Program-made: the position numbers and the translations under genes
The notes under the pieces: generated by a model
Databases searched by the model: none
What the model was told of the DNA's origin: nothing
What the model saw: only the letters and a program-made list of their open reading frames with translations
Assembly (NCBI GenBank): GCA_028583605.1
Contig: CM053328.1
Span: 14,815,107 to 14,879,106, forward strand
Origin: Dastarcus helophoroides
Lineage: Eukaryota > Arthropoda > Insecta > Coleoptera > Bothrideridae
Length of the DNA stretch: 64,000 bases
Reading direction: 5' to 3'
Part shown: piece by piece, positions 18,251-28,200 of the stretch
Layout: each line of letters starts with the position of its first letter
Position numbering within the stretch: the first letter of the stretch is position 1

Positions 18251-20446
18251 TTTATTTCTATTTTCAACATTTACAATATTCAACATTTTTTGATCATATT
18301 TTATTTTATGAAAAAGTTGACATCAGCGATAGCAACAAACGAATCCCATTTTGGTTGAACCTTAACAAAATTATTGGCCTCTCCGCTCTTTTGAAAACCT
18401 TCGAGTTAGTTGCATAAATTTTAATTAAAAAAATTGAAATTTCAAGGTTACATTCAAAGTATCGGTATTAACAAGACAATTTTGAAATGGGGTCAAAATT
18501 TGGAGGCAATTCTTGAAACTTGGGAAATACAATTTATTGTTAAATTTATTGTTAAAACATTAACAAAAATAAACAATCAAGGGAATTTTAAATTAAGAAA
18601 TAATAGTTATTACAATGCATTTACAACGTTAATTTGAGAACTTATATTTAAGAGCCTCTCCAAACTCAAAATTTCTACAAAAATCATTTCAATATATTTC
18701 TTTTAAACAAGAATTTTTGGTCTTAGTGGCAAATTTTTTTTTTCTTAACCTGTCGAAAAAATAATTCTTTTTAATGACGAATTTTTATATATTTCAATAT
18801 CAAATTCAAAACCTCACTTTCAAATTAGAAATGACGAATTTTGTAGAAACTTTTTTTTTAGACAAAGTTCCCAAATTTGATCTTAAAACTAACAACAACT
18901 AACAAACTCAAAATTTTAGCTTCTTTTAGAGATGCAATTTCGGCTTTTAATTTGCAAATCTGGAATACGGTTTTTTAGAACATTTTTAAATATTTCCCAG
19001 AATTTCGATTTTTATCGCAAATTTTTAATTTGAAAGTGACAACGTTAACTAAACAATTAAAAATTTCAAATTAAAATTTTAACTTTTTTCTCACTGGCGT
19101 AGCTAAGACCCAACTTTGCGAAAGAAACATTTCAGGGCCCCCTATTTCTTAAATATTTTCTAAAATTATTATACAAGCTTCAACTTTGTTCGTCATATTT
19201 TTCTGGGGGTTTTTAATTTTATATTCATTTCAACAAAATTTCCATAGCAAAATCGAAAATTCAAAGATTTCATTCTATAATTTGTTTTTAAATTCGGAAT
19301 TAACATGAATTCTTTGAACTCTTTTAATCGAATTTTGAATTTATTTTAAAATGGAACTTATTTATGAAATGTTAACTTTTTTGCAGAAATTTAGAGTTTA
19401 AATTTAATTTTTTTTTCCTAGATTCAGAAATTTTCGAAATTTTAATTTTTCGAGCTTTTTCAATTCATTCAGATACATTAATTGTTCTAGAATTTATGCT
19501 CAAAGAATGTTTGCGACAAATTAAATTTTCCTAAAAAATCATTTTTTAATGTCGAAAATGATTTTCTTCTCGAAATTTAGGGTTTAAATTCTAAATGTCT
19601 TCTTTGGTTCCGAAATTTCGATTTTTTTCTGAAATACCGAGTAACACTTGCATTGTTTAATGTTTTCCTTAAATATTTGAATTGTACGCAAAACTTTGGT
19701 TATTTCAAAAAATCATAATGTTTTCCCTACTTTTTGACCTGGAAATTAAAATTAAATTGCCATTTAAATTTTCGATTTTTTCTCAAGATTTTTAATTTTA
19801 GCTAGATTCTTTTCTTTATAAGTACTGGGATACTTTTTATATTTTAAGTTTACACCTTCAATTCCTATCTTTTCTTTAAGTATTCTGTTTGGAAATTATA
19901 TATTTTTTTTAATTTCGAATATTAAAAAAAATCCCATTTTTTTTTAAATATCAGGTTTATACACAAAATGTTTTTAATAGATTTTCTATATCAGAATATC
20001 TACTATAAATCCATCTTATTTTCAAAATTATTAGCTTATATTTTTAATTTAAGCTCTTTTCTTTATTAATTTGTGAAATTATTTAATTTATGAAAATTTT
20101 AACTGTAAACTCTTTTTCATTTCTCTTTCAAAACTTGGTATTTTACTGCCAAAATTTTAGTTTTTTCTCAAAGTTTCGAGTTTACACTTTCAATATTTAT
20201 TTATTTAGTTATTTATTTATTTGTTCATTTATATATTTCTGTTTTATTATTAGAGTTTCATCTCGAAAATTTGCTATAAATTTCAAAATGATGAGTATTA
20301 ATGTTTTATACTTTCTCTCCAAACCTTCAAGTTACAGTCAAAATTAGTATTTTTCAAGTTATAACTTCTTTTCAAAAATTTTGGACTTTTTTCGCAAAAC
20401 TTAAAGTTTTCGAGTATTTTGCTTCAAAATTTGATTTTCAATAAGA
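18251..20446. repeat. AT-rich DNA with transposon-end-like scar at 19096
   Basis: 18251-19090 is AT-rich noncoding DNA. At 19096-19140 a segment starting cactggcgtagctaag and ending in gggccccc looks like a DNA-transposon terminus (cactggcgtagc words are common at hAT-like ends). 19180-20446 is a pyrimidine-rich degenerate array like 16080-17280. A ttatttatttatttg microsatellite lies at about 20200-20230. Confidence 0.45.
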
Positions 20447-20849
20447 GGCTTTATTTATAAAAATGAGTACTGGCTTTTACTTCGCAAAAGTAAAGGAAAT
20501 ACTTCAGATGTTGTGCATAAAAAAAAGTTTGGAATAAGGTTTTGCTTCACCATTCAAAGTTTTGCTTCAAAATAAAAGGTTTTACTTTGTTTATATTTAT
20601 AAAAAAAAGCTTTTACTTTAAAAATCAAAGGAATTGCTTCACTAGAAATGCATCTACTAAGAAGCCTACTTTTCTCTATAGATCAAGTTAATTGTCTGTT
20701 TATTAAATATATCAATTTATGGTTGTAATTGAGTGTTTGCAATGGCTGACGTGGTGAATTTAAATGCAATAAAAAAATATAAACCAAGAATTGAAATACA
20801 AATCTTGTCCCCTGAAACCAAGAAAGATTATAAAACACAACAAAGGTTG

Positions 20850-20891
20850 CTATAACTCATTTCGATAGGCAAGCTATCATCTTCAGAGAGA
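20850..20891 (-). ncRNA. Hammerhead-like motif, PLE-2-type repeat (probably inactive)
   Basis: The minus strand reads CUCU CUGAAGA, one extra U, stem II GAUAG..CUAUC (5 bp), GAAA, then UGAGUUAUAGC. Compared with the sister copy at 63927-63967 (GAAACACGUUAGGGC), stem I (CUCU with AGGG) is spoiled here by the change to AUAG. The downstream sequence gcaacctttgttgtg and tttcaggggacaagattt is shared by both copies, so it is a repeat family. Confidence 0.5.
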
Positions 20892-21025
20892 TACTAAAAA
20901 AAATAAGAACTATGTCTTCGTCAATCAGACTTCAAAACGTTATTTACCTTTGAAGAAACCTATTTTGTAAAGTTAGTAGACCATATTCTGGGAATTAAAA
21001 AACTCGTGGGGTACCTCTGTCTAAT

Positions 21026-21850
21026 ATGCATAAAATAAAAATATGCTTGTGTTATTGTACAAACCCTGGATTTCAAAGCGGAACTGCTGAAGAATTGGTA
21101 TGCCCTCAACCTACAGTATCCAGACTATTTCACAAAGTATTGAAGTATATGTATAAAAAGCTCATCAATAGATTCGGTTTCCAAGAATGGAAAATGGTGA
21201 CCACAGAAAATGGCTAGGCAAATTTCCTTTTCCAACAGCTATTGGAGGAACTAATAGGTTTGATCCCCCAAGGCCAAGATTCCTGAGGCATACTAGACAG
21301 TTCGGAGGCAGCAAATTCCTGTGCGGTCCAGCTTGACACAGTGACCACTTCTGTCTACGGAGACTCTTTTTTCTGTAGAACTTCCAAGTTATGGAACTTG
21401 TTACCGAAAGGAATTTTACCCAAAAATTACAACCTATCCTTGTTTAAGAAGGCGGTTTATCGGCATCATCCTTGTTTCCGCATCCTACTCGCAGTGCTTT
21501 GAAAGCATAATGGGGTTACCCTTTGCGAGTGGATTAAACTTTAAAAAAAATACATATATTTATTTTGAAAAGCCAGCCAACTTTCGATATGAATATGCAA
21601 ATAGTAAAGATTTTACAAGTTGGAATTTCCAAGTTACATGCAACCTAAGGGGTGCTATACTAGTAATAATGCAAGATGGCCTGGATCAGATTATAAAGAG
21701 GATAAGAAACACAGTTCTACCAGTTATACTAGTTGAATATAGAATCATGCCATATCTGATGAAGCCTGGGCCCCAAGGCATTTGCCCCCTAACCCTTTCC
21801 CTTCTTGGCCTAGTGATGACTCCCTATATCAACCCCAAGGAAGAATATTA
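21026..21850 (+). pseudogene. Harbinger transposase-derived nuclease (fragments)
   Basis: 21060-21170 encodes ..GTAEELVCPQPTVSRLFHKV.., the helix-turn-helix segment (SQPTVSR) that precedes the DDE nuclease domain of Harbinger transposases. It continues as KFPFPTAIGGTN at about 21213-21255, where a conserved G-x-I-D-G-T-H should follow; there the LINE tail begins. After the LINE, about 21560-21700 resumes with FRYEYANSKDFTSWNFQVTC and, in a shifted frame, ARWPGSD, matching the Y-x-N-R-K-x-x-x-S-x-N-x-Q and R-x-P-G-S-x-H-D blocks. Then LLGLVMTPYINP near 21800 corresponds to the L-x-x-W-L-M-T-P-Y block. The first catalytic Asp is lost to the insertion. Confidence 0.72.
21246..21548 (+). pseudogene. 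LINE family A, short 3' copy inserted in Harbinger
   Basis: Begins near gaggaactaataggtttgat, continues with the tract for IPQGQDS..HTRQ (frame-broken), and ends gcgagtggattaaactttaaaaaaa. It matches the 3' ends of the other family A copies. The 5' junction lies within a few shared bases of the Harbinger sequence, so its exact position is uncertain. Confidence 0.82.
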
Positions 21851-22043
21851 GAAGATGTATCATATTGAAATAGCAACTATTTTTTACCTATTACTTTGAT
21901 GTTTCAAAGGATTTGTTTGCAAAGAAAAGGTAAAGATTATAAATACAAACTAAAGTAAAACCTTTTACTCCTAACTTACACTTCTCATCCCTACCTTTTG
22001 CTTTTTACTTAAAAGTAAATCCTTCAATTTTATAAATATCGCC

Positions 22044-22489
22044 TATTGTTTAAATGTTTTTAGAGGCTAATTGATTTGTTGGTGAAAACTTGGCACTCAA
22101 ACCCTTTTCTAATTGCGCCCGTGGCTTCAAATTTTTTTTATTAGAAAGTCTAAATTAACGAAACAATTCGTAAAATTATAATAAAAAAACTCGAATTTTG
22201 ACTATTTTTTTTCTCCAAATTTTAAATCCAATTTCTACATTTAGATTAGACCTGGAAATTTCATTATGGTTGACATATATTATTTTCTGCATTTTCAAGT
22301 TTAGTGTCAAACTTTTTAAGTTGTTTCTTAAAATTTCAAATTTGTTCATAAAATTCAACTATAAAGCTGAATTCTAAAAAAATCATTATTCCAAATTCAA
22401 ATTTAGAATTCTAAGTGAAACAAATTCCAAGAAAGTCATGAAGATAAAATTGGAATTTTCTAAAGTAATGGTATCAATGGTATCAGTAA
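22044..22489. other. AT-rich spacer, no gene seen
   Basis: A/T words such as ccaaattttaaatcc without any recognisable element end or reading frame; the 60-residue minus-strand frame here is low complexity. Confidence 0.35.
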
Positions 22490-25400
22490 CTGTCATCACC
22501 CCAGTAGTTGTCATTAGACATATTTTTGACGAAAAAATGAGATAATGCTTTTTTACTTTAATTCTCTTACGGCCTCAATAGGTTCCCCTATGTATTTGCA
22601 ACAATTTTAAATAAAGTTTTTATTGGTAGATGCTCATACAAAAGCATTGCCAAACAAAACACCATATCAGCTTCTTGTCTAAAATATTTTGTTGTGATTG
22701 TTTGCGAATTCGTTAAGGTAGGTTGAAATAATTTTGCCTAAATTTCAGCAGTTTTATTTGAATAAATGCAATTGTTTTTAAATGGAAATAAAGAATGTTT
22801 GATAGACTTTCTGTTAGAATGTTTTCAGGTTTGTAATTAGTTTTGGTTATGAAAAATTTAATTTTGACAATTACTGAATACAAAAACCCCAAATTATCCA
22901 GTAGTTGTCACAATGTAAGAATCGCTTATCTGCAGCTTGAAATCCAAAATTAGTTTAGAGAGTTACCTGCAGAAATTGTGCACACATAGATGCAAGGATT
23001 ATTGAATTTTATTCAAAAATTGCAGTAGGTAGTTGTAACCACGTGGTAACTGAAAATTAGTAGATCTGTAAGTAACAATTTTTGGTGTCAGTACTCACAG
23101 TAAAATAAACAATAAAAACATTAAGAAAAAAATGTTGTTTCAAGACACAAAGGAGTCAATTTTGGTTGCAATTGAAGCTTGCATCCAATGGATGATATAT
23201 TCAATGACTAATAAATCATTTAAAGTATCCTGAACATGAATATGAAAGAGGCAAGTAAATGGATTAAAAATATTACAAAAAAATGTTTACACCTAAAAAG
23301 ACTTATCTTACCTCACAGTTTCTGAAATTATAGTGAAAAAACATAGTGAGGCTAGGATTGTGGTATTGGATATCTCAAAGGCCTTCGACAGAGTCTGGTA
23401 CCTATATCTTATCGCCAAATTAACATCCTATGGTCTTCCTTCTGGACTCTGTCATTTGATATCCCGTTTTCTCGCTGACAGATCTCTTTAGGTCATCATT
23501 GATGGCATCTCGTTCGAGACATTTGTGATTAAGGCAGAGGTGCCTCAGGTTTCTGTCCAGTCTCCTACTATGTTTCTGTTACACATAAACGATCTCTTGT
23601 CTTCAACTTCCAATCCGATATACAGTTACGCACATGAACTTGGTGTCATCTTTTTTCTCCGACAAACCATTATCTGCCGCTGCTTCAGATTGAATAAGGG
23701 AACAGTAGATACAGATGATTAATCGGGATCTCAAAATCATTCTGGAATGATGTAAGAAAAATCTAGTCGACTTCAATGCCTCAAAAACTCAAACCGCGGT
23801 TTTCTCTAAGAAAACATCAAGGGATAATGCAACAAACATACTCATGGACGGTAAAATCCTCCCGATGAAATTTAATCTGTTTCTCCCAGAAGCAAATGCA
23901 AGCACTAACTTCTCTTAAAACGATAATGTGCGTGCCATTGCCAAATTCGCCTCTCAAAAGCTAGGCTCTTTTTAGAGCTAAAAACTGCTTCACATCTCAT
24001 CAGCTACTCATACTATACAAAGCTCAAGTTAGGCCAATACTAAAATACTGTTCTCAAGTTTGGAGTTCAGCTCTAAAGCACACTTTAGCTCTTTTGGATT
24101 TAATTCAAAGAAATTCGATTAGCCTAATTCATGACGAGAGTTTGACCGATTCTTTCGTAACATTAAAGCACAGGCGGATGGTTGGTGACTTACCTTTTTT
24201 CTACAAGTACTTTCATGGGAGATGCTCGCAGGAACTACTAGAATTGATTTCCCCAAGGGCAAGATTTTTGAGGCACACAAGACAGTCGGAGAAAGCAAAT
24301 TCCTGTGCGGTTCAGCTTGACACAGTGAGGACTTCTGTCTGCGGAGGCTCTTTTTTCCATAAAACTTCCAAGCTACAAAACTCGTTGCCGAACGGAATTT
24401 TCCCCAAAAATTGCAACTTATCCTTGTTTAAGAAGGCGGTTCATCACCATCTATCCTTCTTTCCGCATCTTACTAGCGGTGCTTTGAAGGCATAATAGGG
24501 TTATACTTTGCGAGTGGATTGAACATAAAAAAGAAGAACTCAGGATGGCATTGGCAACAAACCAGAAAAGAATTGCTACAATTTTTTTTTAAGTGACATC
24601 CTTATTTCTTTCATTAGCATATGGATTCTTCTTTGGACGTGGAGATGTTAGATCAGTTTTAAAGAAAATATCAATTTAGAAAAGAAGCAAAAAACTTTAA
24701 AGAAAAAGGTATATAAAATACTACATAATCACAAGAAGACAGGGAGACATCAGTTGATACGAGACTTGGCTATAGTATATTCAACAGATTGTACCAGTTT
24801 GCAGAACACTTTTAAGAATCGATAGTAGCTTTAATACCAGTGTCCGAATTTCTGTGGGTAAAAAACAACTGCCACAACCAGAAGTATTAAAACAACATAA
24901 CTATAGATGTATAAAAAAAATCACCATGTGACACCTCTATTCACCATAAAAGTCAATGAAAATGCAGCATAAATTTTGACAGAAATATACAAGGAAATAA
25001 GGATAATTGTAGTTGAATGGACCACCTTTCCACATTTCCAGTGATCATTATTTTGGCTAAAACTTAAAAAAAGCAATAAGAAAAAAAGATAAAAAAAAGT
25101 AAGAAAAAAGAGAGGGAAACTAAAGAAGCTTAAAAAATTAAAAGAATCGACATAAAAGTAGGAAAAGTCAAATATCAATAAATACACATTTTACATATTT
25201 GGGTCTCTTGGGAACATTTTCATGTACTTTCAATCAATAAATAAACCTCGATAATATTCAGCTTTTTTTCCAAAGCAAATTAACGATTCAAATTTGATGA
25301 CAATTACTGGAAAAGTTAATGCCAATTATTGTTTATTGCAAAACTAGCCTATGACAATTACTGGTAAAATGACTGACAATTAAAAATATTTTTAATAAAA

Positions 25401-25566
25401 AAATATTATTTTTTTTTGACAAAAAGCGACTTGGTAAAGTTATAACTCATAACAAAGAAACTAATCTTTCTCTTAAAAATTGGTGATATTAAAAAAATAC
25501 ATTAAGTTTTTTCTATATTAGTAATAAGATAGAGGTACGTCTAATAATGACAATTATTGGTTACCC
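22490..25566. mobile_element. Putative unclassified DNA transposon with repeated tgacaattactgg motifs, invaded by LINE
   Basis: Inverted segments lie at both sides: ccagtagttgtcattagac (22501-22519) and, read inward from the right, ggtaaccaataattgtcatt (25562 downward). Copies of tgacaattactgg or its complement occur at 22501, 22864, 22898, 25298, 25352 and 25548. Clustered subterminal motifs of this kind are usual transposase-binding sites. The middle holds LINE copy 23330-24535 plus unclassified sequence (23100-23330, 24540-25200) without a recognised transposase. The limits are approximate. Confidence 0.35.
23330..24535 (+). pseudogene. LINE family A, RT palm to 3' end (5'-truncated, many lesions)
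   Basis: The copy enters in the RT domain at ..ARIVVLDISKAFDRVW.. (motif A, about 23350-23400), then ..IKAEVPQVSVQSPTMFLLHINDLLS (motif B region), YSYAHELG where the catalytic YADD has become YAHE (about 23620), ..ASKTQTAVFSKK.., and ..VRPILKYCSQVWSSA.. before the terminal part from 24094, LIQRNSISLIHDESLTDSF. The last frame (24094-24495) is intact, ending LTSGALKA, and the 3' UTR ends gcgagtggattgaacataaaaaag. Several stops and frameshifts lie upstream. Confidence 0.9.
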
Positions 25567-25949
25567 CACATATTTTTTATTAGCCTAGTTACATTAACCA
25601 GTCTCGACTTATAATTCGTGATGTCAAGAAAAAATTTTAAATTTCAAGGCCGACTTGAAATTTCGACAGTCAATTTTTTTGTTTAACAATTTTAAAATCT
25701 TAATGCACAGACCAATAGGTTTAAGCATTTACCAAATTCAGAGTTTGGGATCCAAATACTAGTTTCGATCTTATTAGATCTCGTCAGTTAGGCATATCCA
25801 ACTAGAATACTGATAGATGTTTAAGCAAGTATATCCTTAGATGGACTTCGTCTACGTGATTTCTAATTTAATCTATGTACAGAACTTTAGAAATTTGCAA
25901 AAAGAACGTTTTAAAACTATTTCGTTAACCATTTGAATAAACAAAAATT

Positions 25950-26300
25950 TTAAAATACCTTGGTTTTTTTTCTCAGAAGTTACGCTTATTCATTCCAATC
26001 TCAAACGGAAATTGATGACAATGAAGATCAATTAGGTTTAATCGCGATCTTATTATTGAAATGCAAATTGTTATTGTTCGTAATGAATTTCCGGCATTAA
26101 ATTTCAAATAACAAATAAATGGTAATAACGCATTTTCTTCGACTTTAATAACGTAAACAAGTGCAAATTGTTTATCTATTACGGTGCGCCCGTATCTGTA
26201 GGTTCCATGTCACCTAAACAGCGATAAAGAACAACTATTATGAAACATTCTAATTAATCAGTTTTAGTTGGTTGTCAAATCTCATTGAAAACTAAAACTG
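25950..26300. promoter_or_regulatory. Candidate conserved noncoding element (enhancer-like composition)
   Basis: This island of normal complexity is dense in atcaattag, taattaatc, ttattgaaatgcaaat and cgcgatc words, including homeodomain-type TAATTA cores and an octamer-like atgcaaat. No frame, repeat or transposon signature is evident. The call is by composition only. Confidence 0.25.
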
Positions 26301-26339
26301 ATGCCATTCACTAGTAATTGTATCTTATAATTAGTATTA

Positions 26340-26800
26340 TAAACAGCTAAATTGCAAATAGAATGAGAATTATGAGCTATTCCACAGGTCGATAGATTGC
26401 ACTATACTTAACAATTACATGGACGATGTCCATTAATTTGTAAGTTAGAACTTGTCAGCGTTCGAGTTGGATATCACAAACTCATGAGATGTTATAAGAT
26501 CTAAAGATCTTGGTTCACAAATTCTGAATCTGATAAATGTTCAAAAACCTCTTGATCTGTGCATTAGCTAAATTGCAGATAAAATTGTTAGATGTTTGAA
26601 AGAGCTTGTATATCGTTCTAAACAGCTATCGATGTAAACAATGTAATACTATAAACAACCAAGTTAAGGAGCTGCATACTCTTTTAAGCAGCAAAGTATT
26701 TAGAGCTGTGACAGCCAAGTTGTAAAACTGAATAGTGTTCTAAAGGCTAAGTTGCAGTACTGTGTAATGTTTTAAACAGCTTAAGTTGAAGATTGTGTAT
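26340..26800. repeat. Degenerate tandem-like repeat with aagttg/aacagct words
   Basis: Phrases such as gctaaattgcaaatag, agccaagttgtaaaactg, ggctaagttgcagtactg and cagcttaagttgaagattg recur about every 45-60 bases with variable spacers. It reads as an old, diverged tandem repeat; no coding potential is seen. Confidence 0.4.
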
Positions 26801-27105
26801 GATAGTGCATAGAAAAAGTGTCTAAACACATTGCTCAACACAAAACTCCTCCCACTAAAAATATTGTGTGTTTTGTAAGCTTTGGACCTAAACTAAATTG
26901 ACCCCCAAATGTTTATATTAGCCTCAGACTTCTTGGAAGGGACGAGTAAGCCCATTTATAGGTAATAAACGGGCCACCCATTATTATCTACAGGTACTTG
27001 GATCCATGCTTGAAATATCTTTTGGTCCTTACTTTATAATCAATGAGTTAACATCTATTTATATTTTCGCTTAGATCTACGTGCCTGTTTAAAACAGCAG
27101 CAAAA

Positions 27106-27513
27106 ATGTCGTCAGGGATTTCCATTAATGAATCCAATAACTTCTGTCATATTTGTGGCGAAGTTACTGCAAAAGCATACCAAAAACCTTTATCTTCCCT
27201 AGTAAAAAGGGCTTATGAACTATACTTTTGATGCAAAGCTGGAGATCAAGATAAGTTGTGGGCCTCAAAAATGTGTTGCAGTTTGTATTCGAGAACATTG
27301 ACGGGTATTCATAAATCTATGCCATTCGCAATTCCAATGGTTTGGAGGGAATCTCGTAATCACGTAGATGATTGTTATTTTTGCATGACGAATGTTAAAG
27401 AAATTACTAGCAAAACCAAGCGTAGCATTCAATACCCCAATATTTCCTCTGCAATGAGACCAGTGCCCCAGGACAACTCATTGCCCATTCCTTCTCTCAT
27501 CATTGGATACTGA
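27106..27513 (+). pseudogene. Cysteine-rich repeated-family protein, one premature TGA
   Basis: Translation from ATG 27106 gives FCHICGEVTAKA.., RAYELYF, then a TGA codon, then CKAGDQDKLWASKMCC.., KSMPFAIPMVWRES, and HVDDCYFCMTNV.., ending AMRPVPQDNSLPIPS at 27513 in the same frame. The spacing of CxxC, GDQDK, MPFxxPMVWRE and DCYFC matches a widespread, multicopy, uncharacterised family that I recall from insect and other invertebrate genomes, with several Cys pairs suggesting metal binding. The stop sits where relatives usually have Gly (GGA to TGA), so a single change may have killed it. No function is claimed. It has no visible introns and no neighbouring partner gene. Confidence 0.6.
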
Positions 27514-27579
27514 TATCGGAAATCTGAGGTCAAATCCGGATTCAGTAGGCCAAAATACATTAAATCCCGTCAACATTAT

Positions 27580-28200
27580 TCCAGGGAGGAAAAAAAAGTT
27601 TTAAAATATTCGTCATTGAAATCAGTACAAATACCATTATCTAACGATTTTCTTGTTATAGTTCTATGCTCAATAAACTGTGTAATCGTTGTTTATTCTC
27701 GGGGAATTTTTTGAAAACCATCACATTAGTTTTCGCGGAAGTTATTACAGTAATAGAAATATATTCCCGCTGCATAAACAAGTCAAATTTTTGTTCAATT
27801 GGTGTAAATACCATTATATAGACATAACTCAGTTCTAAAAATGTTCTAAAATCAAAGAATTGAACGATTGTTACTCATAGACCAGGTATCTTTTAAACGA
27901 GATGGTTTTCATTTTTGTTCGAGCTCTTGCTATTGTAATAGAAATTCCGAACGATATCTTCGCAACCTTGAAGAATTCGCTAAAATTGCACACCTTATAA
28001 TCACGATCGGTAATTACGCTCGTAAATTATAAATTACAGACCGAATAACAGAGATACAAATTTATTTAAATCACGTAATTTGCCGCCTTAAAAACAATGA
28101 TCGTTTCGTGCATAGATTTAGAACTTTTGGCGTAATTTCTCCTAGATTTCTCGTCGAGACTAAAGCATATTTTACTATTTTCATGATAGCATTTTAAATT
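27580..28200. promoter_or_regulatory. Candidate conserved noncoding element
   Basis: 28000-28150 contains ataatcacgatcggtaatta, cgctcgtaaattataaatta and aacaatgatcg in otherwise normal-complexity sequence, a dense set of homeodomain- and HMG-like cores. No reading frame or transposon end was found. The call is by composition and should be treated as a guess. Confidence 0.25.

Larger units (their letters stand above)
20447..22043 (+). mobile_element. PIF/Harbinger DNA transposon, decayed and invaded by a LINE and a PLE relic
   Basis: The left end ggctttatttataaaaatga (20447-20466) and the right end, read inward as ggcgatatttataaaattga (22043-22024), agree at 17 of 20 positions. Between them lie fragments of a Harbinger nuclease, a LINE family A tail (21246-21548) and a PLE-type relic (20790-20900). 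Both subterminal regions are rich in ttttactt/aagtaaaa words. Autonomous Harbingers are longer, so internal loss is likely. The exact 3-bp target duplication cannot be read with certainty. Confidence 0.72.
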
